Below the pieces are notes generated by a model, which searched no databases, was not told where the DNA came from, and saw only the letters and a program-made list of their open reading frames with translations. From Hofstenia miamia (Eukaryota; Xenacoelomorpha; Acoela), in NCBI GenBank assembly GCA_004352715.1, contig SCFE01000051.1, positions 1,729,500 through 1,793,499 on the forward strand: a stretch of 64,000 bases of DNA, given 5' to 3'. A program made the position numbers and the translations under genes. Shown here piece by piece: positions 48,442 to 59,098 of this stretch. Within the stretch, counting starts at the first letter, position 1, and each line of letters begins with the position of its first letter.

Positions 48442-49366
48442 TGAAGACCACGGGGGAAAAACCACACATGTCCACTTTTTGATATTTTATTGGTTACTCC
48501 CCTTGGATTTGGACCTTGTCATGAGGAATCATCTCTAAAAAGGTCGTATCGATAAATCACAGTTGTCCAGAGTTATTGCTATTTAAAATTTTTTATTAAG
48601 CAATTCAGCTTAACACAATCTGTTCCAATACTGCATAAGTAAAGGGAAACGGGTGAAGAAAGAAAACCTCTCTTAGAAAGTCTTGGTAACAAGTTTTTGA
48701 CAAGTAGGAGATAATGATATGGCACTTTTATAGCGGTATAATGTGAAGATGAGCCCAATATGTCAAAAAGGTACGGAACAACCAAGTTTAACGTCCACGT
48801 CTGATAGGTCAGGGGTGATGTTAAATTGTTGTATGTGATCAGATTTGAACCCAATACCTTTCATACTTCCAACTGAACTAAGGATCCCTTGATTTTTGTC
48901 AGTTTGGCCTTTTCGTTGTCTGACATTACGGTAATGGTAGTCTTTTTATTCCGTAACCAAAAGGGTGCGGGTTCGAATCCCTTTCAGTGTGGGATTGAAC
49001 CATTATATTGGCCAAGCATGCTATGATCAGGGTTGGACACCCATCTATCAAAGATATAGAGATGTGTGTTTTGGAATATGACCCAAAAAATGGAGGAATG
49101 CAACCAAAATCAAAAGTTTACAAAAAATTGAGGGAAAAACCACAGTTGTCATAAACCGGTGACCTAGTTTTACAGGGCCTTAATTATTTTTTTAATGTTA
49201 AAATGCTAATTGCTGCTGTGACTAATGCATAACAAGTTGCTCTTACAACTTTGTTTGGTAGTGATATTCCTATTATTGATAGTCACAAGAGTCTTCAAAG
49301 ACAAAATATCCATTTTCTCAAAATCCCAAAAAGTGGACATCTGTGGTTTTTCCCCCTTAGTCTTCA
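48442..49366. mobile_element. 925-bp element with about 40-bp terminal inverted repeats, superfamily unknown
   Basis: The left end begins TGAAGACCACGGGGGAAAAA and continues CCACACATGTCCACTTTTTG. The inverted right end begins TGAAGACTAAGGGGGAAAAA and continues CCACAGATGTCCACTTTTTG. That is 37 of 40 positions identical. Another partial copy (GAGGGAAAAACCACAGTTGTC) lies inside at about 49130. No target duplication is obvious (flanks ATACAAA and AATATTT) and no transposase is seen; a 91-codon minus frame at 48579-48854 is unrecognised. A tRNA-like A/B-box region lies inside at about 48920-48985. Confidence 0.65.
48920..48985 (+). repeat. tRNA-like internal promoter region (SINE-like)
   Basis: GGTTCGAATCC is an exact match to the RNA polymerase III B-box consensus. 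TTACGGTAATGG about 40 bp upstream is a weak A box, the right distance for a tRNA. The T stem and anticodon arm do not fold properly, so this is not a working tRNA gene; it may be a SINE head or chance. Confidence 0.3.
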
Positions 49367-49384
49367 AATATTTAAAATTAGCAA

Positions 49385-49401
49385 TATATATGTATATATA
49401 T

Positions 49402-49440
<39 letters not shown>
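49385..49440. repeat. (TA)n microsatellite
   Basis: TA run with an ACACA interruption, immediately outside the 925-bp element. Confidence 0.85.
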
Positions 49441-49442
<2 letters not shown>

Positions 49443-49539
49443 ACATAAGCAATAGTACAAGCTAAAGCTTAAAGATAAGGGTAAATACAAAACGCATAAA
49501 CAAAAAAACTTAAAATTTAAATTATTTACAAATATCAAT

Positions 49540-51860
49540 TTACTGTATATTCCTCTACACGTTCAATTGTTTTGAAAAACCTAGTTTGTAGGTGTATTGA
49601 TTGGCAAGTAAATTCTCCTTTAGCGAGATTTATTCAAAGTTGAAGCATTTCTAATTATTATATCTAACGAATTCCATAGTTTACAAGCAGTTACAACAAA
49701 TTAAGATTTCCAAAACTCAATTTTAATCTGGATATTGTTGATGATGCCGGAGAAAGTATGAGTTTGTACGTGCTTCCAAGGCTGTAGTAAATTGTATGGT
49801 ATTTAGTAGTTAAAGTTTGCATTTCATTGATTTTTGGCTGGTTTGTTGCTTTCTCACGCTGAATATTGTTGAAATAGACCAATTAAATGTCTTATTTATT
49901 TGTTCGGACTGTTTAGTTGTTAAGTATACATGCATAGTTATACTGGCTCATCATGATTGCATTTATTAGCTGCTTACTTTTGGTGAAAAGCCTCTAAATT
50001 GCCTAATATTCTGAACGCCCATTGTCATATTTCTCACTTTCTTTGTAATGCAGGTCTTACATGAAAAAGAATTGTCGATGTCCACTCCTATTCAGGGCCG
50101 GCCATAACTTGTGCGGGGCCCGGGGCAAAATATGACATATAAGTAACCTTAAAAAGTAAATATAACAACGTCCCCTGTTATTATAATGTGGAAAATTATA
50201 TAGCTTCGAAAAATATAACATTTTTGCTCGATACAATAATTAAAGATTGCATGTAATTTCATCCCAACAGTTTAAGACATCGGTCCAAAAATAAAAAAGT
50301 AATTTCAGTAAGTGCATGCATTGCAATTTGGGGATATTACAAACATATTAAGCATTTTGAATAAAATTATAGATTTTAGAAAATATATTAATCCTTTAGT
50401 ATTTTAAAGTATCTTTAAGCCACTTTAAGGAAATTAAATGTTTGTAGAACAATATTGAACCAAGTTTTCTTTTAGTTACCCTTTAAACCAAATCAGGTTT
50501 TGAAAAACCATCTAATACATTAATTAAGGATAATTATTTTTTCAAGAACTTTAAAGTTTTACACAAGAGAATTTTTGGAACTTTACATATTTTGTTATCA
50601 GTTGTTTGGGTCTGAATTTTATAGTCAAATTTTACTACGTCCTTGCTTTAATATTTTTAATTACTATCAATAAATAAATAAAAAACTACAAGAAAGTCAG
50701 AAAGAAATTGCGAACATTCCTCGTTAATAGACAATGCCTACTTAATGACAATAATACACTACATTCATTTGAAAATTTTGTATAAAATGCACACACACAT
50801 TTTAATATTATATATATTTATTATATTTGTAAATAGCCTTTTGTAGTTTTGTAGTTTATAGTTTTTTGCATCATGTTCTTATAGCAATAAATTGCCTTTG
50901 AATCATAACAAAATAATAGAAGTTTGCTTCTTGCCACTGCATATAGAAACACAATTACTATTGTTATTGTTTTTAATAATATAATGAAATACAACATAAT
51001 GTGGAAATTAAAATAATATTAAAAATATAATACAATATTTTATAATTATAATTGGGAAATAAATATATTTATATTTATATATATATATATATAATTGTAT
51101 CTTAAAAATATACATATATAATATATACTTGTAAAACTTAGCATATATTTAATACAGGTGCGTATATTTTGTCAACTAATCAAAGCTTAGATTGCAAGAA
51201 AAATTGCTATGCATATAAAGAAGGTTATATTTATCAAGAAATTTTTCTTGTTTTTGAAAGTTTAATTGAATTAAGACATATTTGTTATTTAACACATATT
51301 CATGAAGATTTGTTTTGCAGTTGTTACTATCATCTACAAAGTTGGGAACATCAAAATTTCATGCCACATCACACTCTATTGATAGCAGTTACAAAAAGTA
51401 AAAAGAGCCTTATTTGTTATAAATCATAGTGTGCAACTAGCAATATAATTTTTGAATTGATATTATGAATAATTTAGTTTGATTTTTCTCAAGTTTACTA
51501 ATAGCTTTTCTGTAATAATTGCTTAGCACGGGGCCCATAGCATTTGCCCCCCCCTTAAAGGCAGTACTGCTCCTATGTACTTTACCTCGCTGGATTGTTG
51601 GATGCTAATTTCATTTATACTTAGATTAATTATCTTGGCCAATTGCTCTATATTGCGTGGAGAAAATATGATAAACTGTTTTTTCTTGGTTAATGTTTAG
51701 CTAGTTCTGATGGAAATACTTAATAACGCTTCTGTTCAAATATTTGAGTTCCAATTATTGACCTACTGTGTCTTGCTGGTAGACAAACAAAATCAGCGAA
51801 CTGTATATCACAGTCTTTAATATACTTGGCTAAATCATTTATGTAGAGAATAAACAAGAA
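49540..51860 (-). pseudogene. Decayed CR1/L2-like LINE reverse transcriptase, split by a hAT insertion
   Basis: Read on the minus strand from 51860, the frame starts FLFILYINDLAKYIKDCDIQ then FADF, matching the LINE motifs LFLIYINDL and FADD with the second catalytic Asp lost. A shifted frame continues IEQLAKIINLSINEISIQQ then SSEVKYIG. The hAT at 50093-51569 interrupts it there. On the far side the same frame resumes VDIDNSFSCKTCITKKVRN and QNIRQFRGFSPKVSS, followed by degenerate C-terminal sequence including LWNSLDIIIRNASTLNK (about 49640-49690). The order YIND, FADD, KYLGV.ID, LWNSLP is that of CR1/L2-type LINEs. Several frameshifts and stops show it is dead. Its 5' side is cut off at a (TA)n tract (51861-51881). 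Confidence 0.75.
50093..51569. mobile_element. hAT-like element (1477 bp) inserted in a LINE
   Basis: The left end CAGGGCCGGCC and the right end AGGCAGTACTG (inverted CAGTACTGCCT) are imperfect hAT-style termini. Each is followed internally by a GGGGCCC block and a GGGGCAAA/TTTGCCCC pair. The flanking 8-mers CTCCTATT (50085-50092) and CTCCTATG (51570-51577) match at 7 of 8, as expected for an aged hAT target duplication. Independent support comes from the LINE frame, which runs on cleanly when one duplication copy and the element are skipped. The interior is very AT-rich; a TTG-started frame at 51169-51429 is not a recognisable transposase, so the element is non-autonomous. Confidence 0.8.
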
Positions 51861-52162
51861 TATATATATATATATATATAATTACTGTAAAAAGTATATG
51901 CAAAAAAATTGTTTCAGAATTAGAATAGACTTAGTTCCAAAATTTTTCAATATCGGTTCTGATAAGCATTACAGCAATTGCTGAGTTCTAATTAATAGTA
52001 AATTATTCATATTGGAAATAGTTGAATCTTTAAGTAATTTGCTTGAAACAATTGCTAAGCTCAGTCAACGATAAAGATATAAAAAAGGATCGAGGAGTCT
52101 ACAATAATTTTTTATTCGTATTTCGGAATTATTAAACATTTCGACCAAATGGATTTTAGTTT
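51861..52162. other. (TA)n tract then unremarkable AT-rich DNA
   Basis: TA units occupy 51861-51881. Nothing else is recognised before the piggyBac end. Confidence 0.5.
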
Positions 52163-52401
52163 TTAACCTTCCTCTACCTAAAACCTCTCATAATACATGG
52201 AGTACTAAATTGGGGTCATATTTGACCCCAATCGTTTTTTGTACTTAAACATGTTATTAAGGTTCTTCAATGGAATGAAATGAATAAAAACTATATTCTA
52301 GAGACTTTAAAGCTTTATTTTCAAATATTCATCAAATAAAATCCATATTTATGAAAAGAAAAACAAAATTTAATAAAAGATAAACTGATGGGTACAAATA
52401 A

Positions 52402-53500
52402 TTAAACATTACAGTTTACACAATTTGTTACATTGGATTCTGTATGTTCAGGGCAAATGAATGCAGAGCATAACGAACATTTAACACTATATTTGGTGTC
52501 TTTCGTCCTTGGGCAGAATGCACAGCGATTTCTTTTCCCTTTTCCTAAATTAGCTGGTATTGGTGGTGGAACCTGTTGTGGTAGAGGGCCTATAACTGAT
52601 GCCATAGCTGCTTGAACTGACAATGGTATTCCTGTTCTTGGAGGATTTGCCCTCGCTTTGATTGCAGGTTTCACGCCTTCAAAACCCAAATTCTTGAGGA
52701 AATTAAGTCTTGTCAGTGATATATTTGGATATTTCTTTTGGTAAAGCACATAAGCATTCAAAGCACAAACATTGATAATATGGGTGAGAAGAACAAACGG
52801 CCATCTTTTCGAGATTCTGTGACAAGAAAATTCTTTAAGCATCTTGTCAGCACTATCAACAGCACCTTTAGATTTGTTGTAATCTAATATAATATCTGGC
52901 TTAGCATGTTCTTCAGTGCTAACAGCCTGATCGTTATGTTGACTAGATAACAAAATAACAGATTTGTTTTTGCGAGGAACATATGACACCATCATTGCAT
53001 CTCTTGAGAAAAACAACCAGGATTTAATTACCTCGCGTGATTTGGAAGGCAGCATGATTCTTGGTACTTCCTTTCGAAGCATCTTGTCAGCACTATCAAC
53101 AGCACCTTTAGATTTGTTGTAATCTAATATAATATCCGGCTTAGCATGTTCTTCAGTGCTAACAGCCTGATCGTTATGTTGACTAGATAACAAAATAACA
53201 GATTTGTTTTTGCGAGGAACATATGACACCATCATTGCATCTCAGAAAAAAAACAAGCTTGAATTTACCTCGCGTGATTTGGAAGGCAGCATGATTCTTG
53301 GTACTTCCTTTCGAATTTGTCTTACTGTACCAAGCAAAGTTTTGTTTTGTTTCGCTAGCTCCTGAGCAAGTTCGAGCGAAGTAAAGAAATTATCAAAAGT
53401 TACCCCGTAACCTTGACCTAAACTTTTTCTTAATCTAACCCAACACGCTGTCCTTGCTTTTTTTCGGAGCAGAGGAAAATTTGGCCGGTTTTCTAGGCAT
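52402..53500 (-). pseudogene. piggyBac transposase remnant, C-terminal half
   Basis: Intact piggyBac enzymes excise and insert at TTAA using three aspartates. Here an ATG at 53500 (MPRKPAKF) starts after a tttttttcag acceptor-like site, but within about 20 codons the sequence, in another frame, is at SLGQGYGVTFDNFFTSLELA, which holds the second catalytic Asp. Most of the N-terminal half, including the first Asp, is therefore missing. The frame continues LLGTVRQIRKEVPRIMLPSK, then DYNKSKGAVDSADKM with the third Asp. It ends in the cysteine-rich C-terminal domain (CAFCPRTKDTKYSVKCSLC, FICPEH, CVNCNV). A 240-bp tandem duplication (52837-53076 and 53077-53315) repeats the third-Asp region, and one in-frame stop lies near 53243. 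The enzyme cannot be active. Confidence 0.85.
52837..53315 (-). repeat. 240-bp tandem duplication inside the piggyBac remnant
   Basis: 52837-53076 and 53077-53315 encode the same segment (KEVPRIMLPSKSREV through VDSADKM). The upstream copy has a small divergent patch (SSLFFF and stop versus KSWLFFSRD). No N lies at this junction, unlike the other duplicates, so it may be either real or an unmarked assembly join. Confidence 0.8.
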
Positions 53501-53721
53501 AACTGGGTATTATTATCTGAAAAAAAATTATAAAAATTAAAAATTTCTGTAATAAATAAATTTTTAGGACAATATTTGGCATCAACACATTCTCCTGAAA
53601 TGGGGTCAAAAATGACCCCACACACTTAAAAACGTCATAAGTAGTAAAATAAAACAAGTATCCAATTGGTACTGGTTGTCAATGTTTTACACTAGGAAGG
53701 AAATTATAATTTTGNNNNNNN

Positions 53722-53759
53722 TCTCGTATTTGTTCATCACTAAGATGTTTTCTAGACAT
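53722..53759 (-). pseudogene. piggyBac transposase N-terminus stub
   Basis: In the second copy of the 5' region an ATG at 53759 opens MSRKHLSDEQIRE, a typical piggyBac-family start, before running into the Ns at 53715-53721. It shows that the sequence upstream (about 53760-54035) is the 5' leader, and that the open frame reading DPISGECVDAKYCPK there is not part of the protein. Confidence 0.5.
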
Positions 53760-54239
53760 AACTGGGTATTATTATCTGAAAAAAAATTATAAAAATTAAA
53801 AATTTCTGTAATAAATAAATTTTTAGGACAATATTTGGCATCAACACATTCTCCTGAAATGGGGTCATAAGTAGTAAAATAAAACAAGTATCCAATTGGT
53901 ACTGCTTGTCAATGTTTTACACATAATTTTAGGAAGGAAATGATAATTTTGAATAAATTTAATCATTAGTTTAGCAATTATTGCAAAATTACATACTCAG
54001 GGGTCATTTCTGACCCCATTTCAGGTCCAGGAAGGTTAAGCATATTTTTATGATTTCTGAAGTTTGGGATGAATGCTTGAATAAAGTAAATTTTATACAC
54101 AAATTACCTAATGACATAAAGCTAAATGTATTATTATGGCATTATTATTCGTGATAGAGTAATTATTGAAAAACCTCTTAAATGTAAGCAATGCTTCTTG
54201 TTACTATAACAAAATTTATGAAGTTCAGATTAAAAAGGT

Positions 54240-55250
54240 TACTTATTAGAACGACATCCTATATTTTTTATTAAAGTATTTAATAATTTGTTCACTATTT
54301 TGATTTATGTGGTGAGATCATTCCATAGTTTAAAACCCTTCATGAGACGATAAATATTGCTAAGCAAGTTTTTCTAAATTTATTGGTTTCTTAGAAAAAT
54401 AATTATGAATTTTAGAAAAATTGAGTTTTTGACAAATTTGTACATCATGCAAGCCAATTGATGTTAAATAACGAACTTCATCTGGTTTACAATTTCATCT
54501 CAAAGTCCAATTTTACATTTTGAAAACAATGTAACTGAATTGAAAATTACTAAAATAGCTTGAATTTTCTCAGGTGCATGCATTTAACTCCAGATGCTAT
54601 TTTTCTTGATTTTGAAAACAAATTCAATAAATGATTCAACTTCATCGATAGCTACTCTTAATTAATTTACTGATGTACACTGTTCAAATATATTTTCACT
54701 TATGTTTATTTTGATATTTTCAGAAATCCTTTGATGATTTTTGGTGCAAGATAATAAGTTGTGTTATATTTGCATTAATATTTTATCAAAATACGGAATA
54801 AATGATTCGATGTCTTTAGTCAAAGTTTATGGCGTCGAAAGTATTTTCTCAGTTAAAACAATACAAGTATCGTCAACGTATTGTTAAATAACTATATTTT
54901 TAAAGGCAACATTTTCAAAATGTACTAATAAAATAGTTCTTTTTACTCAATACTGTGCCCTGAGAAAATTCAATATTTCTAGTTATATAATCTGAAAAAA
55001 TGTGTCAATTTTACCTGTTTTTTTAGATCAATCAAAAATGCATTATAAGTTGGATAGCTATATAACCAAAACCCTGTTGATCTAATCGTGCTTTCATCAC
55101 TTCAAAATACATGGCATTTAATACATTACTAAATGTGCAAGAACAGAAAAAAAACTGTGATTTAGATAAAATTGAATATGTTTGGTAACCGTATAAAATG
55201 CCATAGTACAGAATTTCTTCAGAATTCAATGTAATATCCAGAAACAAGTT
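54240..55250 (-). pseudogene. Decayed LINE reverse transcriptase (third copy)
   Basis: On the minus strand, fragments in LINE order are visible across several frames. These are EVMKARLDQQGFGYIAIQL (about 55100), then ITRNIEFSQGTVLS (about 54960, compare GVPQGSVLGP), then QYVDDTCIVLTEKILS (about 54880) with an intact-looking YVDD active-site motif. Near the 3' end comes KGFKLWNDLTT (about 54330), followed by the closing VNKLLNTLIKNIGC. Many stops and frameshifts intervene. It lies on the same strand as the LINE relic at 49540-51860, but both contain the polymerase core, so they are separate copies with the piggyBac between them. Confidence 0.62.
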
Positions 55251-55461
55251 ACTTAGTTATTTGTGCTGCTAATTTTTTCTTCAAAATATTGAAGGAATGA
55301 ATGCGCATATTACTCATCTACATATTTTAGGTGCGTAGCGTGAAGTCTAAAAATTTGCGACAAGTATTGTCGTTTTCATTTTTTGTTTTGCAATCGCTTT
55401 TTTCAAGTTTAAAATGAGGAGAGTGTGTGGCAATCTTCTTCCTGACTACACCTCCTTACAC

Positions 55462-55507
<46 letters not shown>

Positions 55508-57034
55508 TTCTAACATCAATAATAATTTATGTACAATATAACAATTAATGATTGTAATTTGCCTTATTAAAAATATTAAAAACTGCAGTTTAAAATAAGA
55601 ATATTTGCTTTGTTTTGAAAATGCATGGGGCATCATAGACAAATGCCAATAAAAACCATTGAATTCTATGAATTGAATCCATTAACTTTAATGACTAAAA
55701 ATTTCATATATTGGTGGCAGTACGGTATCGCCTAACCTTAAAATTCCCAAGAATTTTTTAAAGTTTTTTATGGTTTTTAAGCAAATATTTAAATGCCTTC
55801 GGCGCTGTGACCTCTGAAGTTCCGCACGGTATGCCTCAATGGGTTTGCAAGATCTATCCACATATATATATACAGTTAAGGTACGTTGTTGCTTCCATGG
55901 CCTCGAAACCGAATAATTAAGTGAACGTAAGGTATAAAGGAAATTTTAAGCAAGCGTGTTCAACAATAGATATGTCTATGGCTCACGATTTCCAAATTTC
56001 TTAATAGGCGTTCAAAAATTCCTTAACCCAATTGCAAAATCTGTGATGACTTCCACAAAATTTTTTCAGCAATTATAACACTCACGAACTAAAAAAAATA
56101 TTTAAAATCTAAGAACAAAATAAGATAGAGAATTGTCTCTTCCTTCTTTTTCATCTCAAATGCGCGAACTGGTTCTGTCCTGTCCCGGTGCGCCTTTACG
56201 CGAAGTCAAAAGTTCCCACGCCTAGCGGGCGCCTGAACGAGATCACACAGATTGTCTTATAAAAAAAACAAAATATTTCAGGGTAGTGGTTGTCCTCAGG
56301 TGCATTAGACCGCCTCATTATCTGAACACTAGGCATGGAAATAATTTGAATGATTAGTAAAATTTGATTTCTCAATGAAAAAAATTCTTATTTATCATTT
56401 TAGAAGTGCATCAGACAGCTTAAGATTAATCCTTAAGTTAAAAAATTCTTTCAATGATCACTAGAATACTTGCAACCACTTCATGCTCAGTGTGCCTAAT
56501 TTTGTCCTAAGCTAAGACTATCAAACAATAGCTTGACACAAATGATAAAATAGTCTCATGAGAATTCATTTCTGGTTGAAGAACTACTCTATTATATAAA
56601 AATATGACTTTATCTGCAGACATAAACATCTCCCACACATTTAATCTGCATTTTTTGTTTCTCTTAAATGTCAAGATTTTCGTCTGTTAAAGGTATTTAA
56701 AGCGTTACAATGGTTCAAAGTTAAACACCTATTAGACGCCAGATGCATTTAAAAGTTACAAAACCGCACCCATAAGAGCATACACAATGGGTTATTGGAA
56801 AACAATGAAACGAAAATTTTATCATAAATTAATAGCATAATACAACAATAGCATATTCTTCACACACGTACACACCTATTTTCAAAATGTCCCTTTCCTC
56901 GACTTTAGAAAAGTGTTAGCTTGTTAAATCATAAGTTTATATAATTACCTTCATTTTTATTAATATGAAAATTTAACAATCAATATATTTAGGCACATAA
57001 ATACAAATATATACATAATTTATTTATATATATA

Positions 57035-57084
<50 letters not shown>

Positions 57085-57091
57085 ATATGTG

Positions 57092-57130
<39 letters not shown>

Positions 57131-57243
57131 CGTGACTAAATATTGAATATGTTTATTTTTTTTAATTAGTAAGCGAATATGCTAGAATTAATTGAAAAAG
57201 TAAAATTATGTAATAACAATGTCACTATTTCATTATTTTAGTT
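55251..57243. other. non-coding DNA with (TA)n tracts
   Basis: (TA)n tracts lie at 55465-55506 and 57030-57126. A short GC-richer patch at about 56160-56240 contains no recognisable RNA gene. No coding region is supported. Confidence 0.4.
57030..57126. repeat. (TA)n microsatellite
   Basis: Two long TA runs separated by a short TTTGTATATGTGCATACA segment. Confidence 0.9.
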
Positions 57244-57527
57244 ATGAATCGACTCGATGCTGAAACTAGAATTGTGGTTGTAGGCTATTATTTTGAATGT
57301 AGACAATCACTACAATGTTTGTGGTGGCATGCACGGAAACATTAGGTCGTAATTTCTTCAAGAAATTCCAAACAACTGGCAGTGGCTTGGACAACATCAT
57401 ATATGGAAAAAAACGTACTAGCAATGAAAGAATTCAGGAAGTTGCTAAGATAGTTTATCAGGTAGAATCACAATATGAATTTGGTGCAAACGTTTTCAAC
57501 AACGTAAGAAAGGCATTCCAAAATTGA
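57244..57527 (+). pseudogene. Relic of a Tc1/mariner-type transposase N-terminus (helix-turn-helix)
   Basis: The frame from the ATG at 57244 reads MNRLDAETRIVVVGYYFECR and, after a frameshift near 57310, continues TLGRNFFKKFQTTGSGLDN, then YGKKRTSNERIQEVAKIVY. This matches the N-terminal region of a common animal transposase group (DUF4817-type): a start helix, a ..F..TGSv.d....G..R link and an ENIQEVA... helix of the second HTH. The frame ends at 57527, and the catalytic domain is not seen. The family call is from pattern memory only. Confidence 0.5.
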
Positions 57528-57712
57528 CAGCACCTTAAACATGAAAATAATGCATTAGATGTATTGTCTTGAATTTTTGTATGATTTAACAATAGAACAG
57601 CAAGCACTCCTTGAAAATATATTTGCATTGGATTTTTCAAATGCAAAAATTATTGAATAGAAACATAATTTATACTAACAACAAATTCAATGAGATTATC
57701 AACATAATTGGA

Positions 57713-57713
57713 A

Positions 57714-57748
<35 letters not shown>

Positions 57749-57903
57749 TATCTANNNNNNNNNNNNNNNNNNNNNNNNNNNNNNNNNNNNNNNNNNNNNN
57801 NNNNNNNNNNNNNNNNNNNNNNNNNNNNNNNNNNNNNNNNNNNNNNNNNNNNNNNNNNNNNNNNNNNNNNNNTATATATATATATATATATATGCATATC
57901 TAC
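57713..57903. repeat. (TA)n with a 118-bp gap and repeated flank
   Basis: tatgcatatcta ends the TA tract on both sides of the Ns at 57755-57872, so one flank has probably been placed twice. Confidence 0.75.
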
Positions 57904-59098
57904 GTTTATTTTCTGAAAATTCAGTTGTCCGTGTTAAACAGAATTAGAGAATGATTGGTAAAAATATATTGAATTTTTTCGTAACTTTCCTTCAACTATA
58001 GTGGCACTTGAAGTGCAAACATTGAAATGATCATGAGTGTACTTTCAATTTCAAATTAGTTTGTTCAAAGGAATTTTTAGTTGTTAAAGAAACAAATCAT
58101 CAGTCAATATTTTGTGTCATCGCTTTCATGATGTTTATAATAGAGGATGTTTGGCAAGTGAGAGCATGTATCCATTTTGTAAAATTCAAATTGTTAAATA
58201 TTATGTTAATTTCTATCAATGTCATGTCATGCAATGCAGTGTTCTAATTACTCATGTAGAAAAATTTATGAGGATAAATTCCATTAATGCAAACTGTTTT
58301 TTTAAAAATGAATACACTGCAAAAATGGTTAGATTTTATAAGCAATAATAAAATATATTATCTATTAGACTATCTTTTCAAAATGTTGAATTGTATAACA
58401 GTAAAAAATCAATTTGCTATCAAATATATCGACTTTTAGCTATTTTTCATATTTTTAATGATAGGTCTCCGTTTCGTACTAGTAAATTCCTGCTACACAT
58501 CCATCTCTTATTAAGGCGTACTGTGAGCATGGCCTGGCGACTTGCAGTAAAATTAACAAAAACCTTTGATTGCAGATCAAATCACTTTATGTAACCAAAT
58601 CCCAAGTCTAACAATTAGCTATTTACACACCTCTGTACTTTTTGAAACGCTTTAATTATTTAAAAATTCTAAAAACTACATTCAAATAAAAGAGGATATT
58701 ACCAACAAATATAAATCTAACCTTTCTACTCGGAGATGCAACAATTCTAAAAATTGAATATACTTCTTTGCTTGGGAAACATTTAACTATTTGATTAACA
58801 CTCTGATCGTTGTGAGGTAAATTGAATAATAGAATAGTTTTAGCTCCACAAATTTAAAGGAATTTTTGATAATTTTAGTATGGCTTTCTTGGACAAAAAT
58901 TTAACACCAATTCTCTATTTGCAAGAGTACTTTTTGTTTCTTTTCTTTTTCTGAATTCCTGATTAAAGTAGGCTTTGGTAAAACAATCCAAATTTATGTT
59001 AATGAAATTCATATATTGTGTTTACGTTTTTCAACAAAAAATGATGATTCATAAATCAATGAAAAATTATCAGGCTTCAATAACAAACGAGGAAATCG
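57904..59098. other. no supported gene
   Basis: Open frames at 58112-58348 and 58391-58594 (plus) have no recognisable domain and no supporting splice signals. Confidence 0.35.

Larger units (their letters stand above)
52163..54039 (-). mobile_element. Internally deleted piggyBac element
   Basis: TTAA target duplications lie at 52163-52166 and 54036-54039. Immediately inside, the left end CCTTCCTCTACCTAAAA and the inverted right end CCTTCCTGGACCTGAAA match at 14 of 17. Each subterminal region has a palindrome, GGGGTCA-N4-TGACCCC (about 52211-52230 and 54000-54017), and a third lies at 53602-53619. The interior holds a C-terminal transposase fragment on the minus strand and a duplicated 5' region around the Ns at 53715-53721. 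In that region a 29-bp segment containing one palindrome is present in one copy only. Confidence 0.85.

Noticed and set aside
48920-48985. A functional tRNA gene
   Set aside because: The B box is perfect, but the T stem mispairs, the anticodon loop would be far too long and there is no acceptor stem.
53520-53887. Frame reading DPISGECVDAKYCPK upstream of the piggyBac fragment as a protein domain
   Set aside because: The better start codons (53500 and 53759) lie downstream of it, after a tttttttcag site, so it reads the 5' leader; the apparent domain does not match piggyBac proteins.
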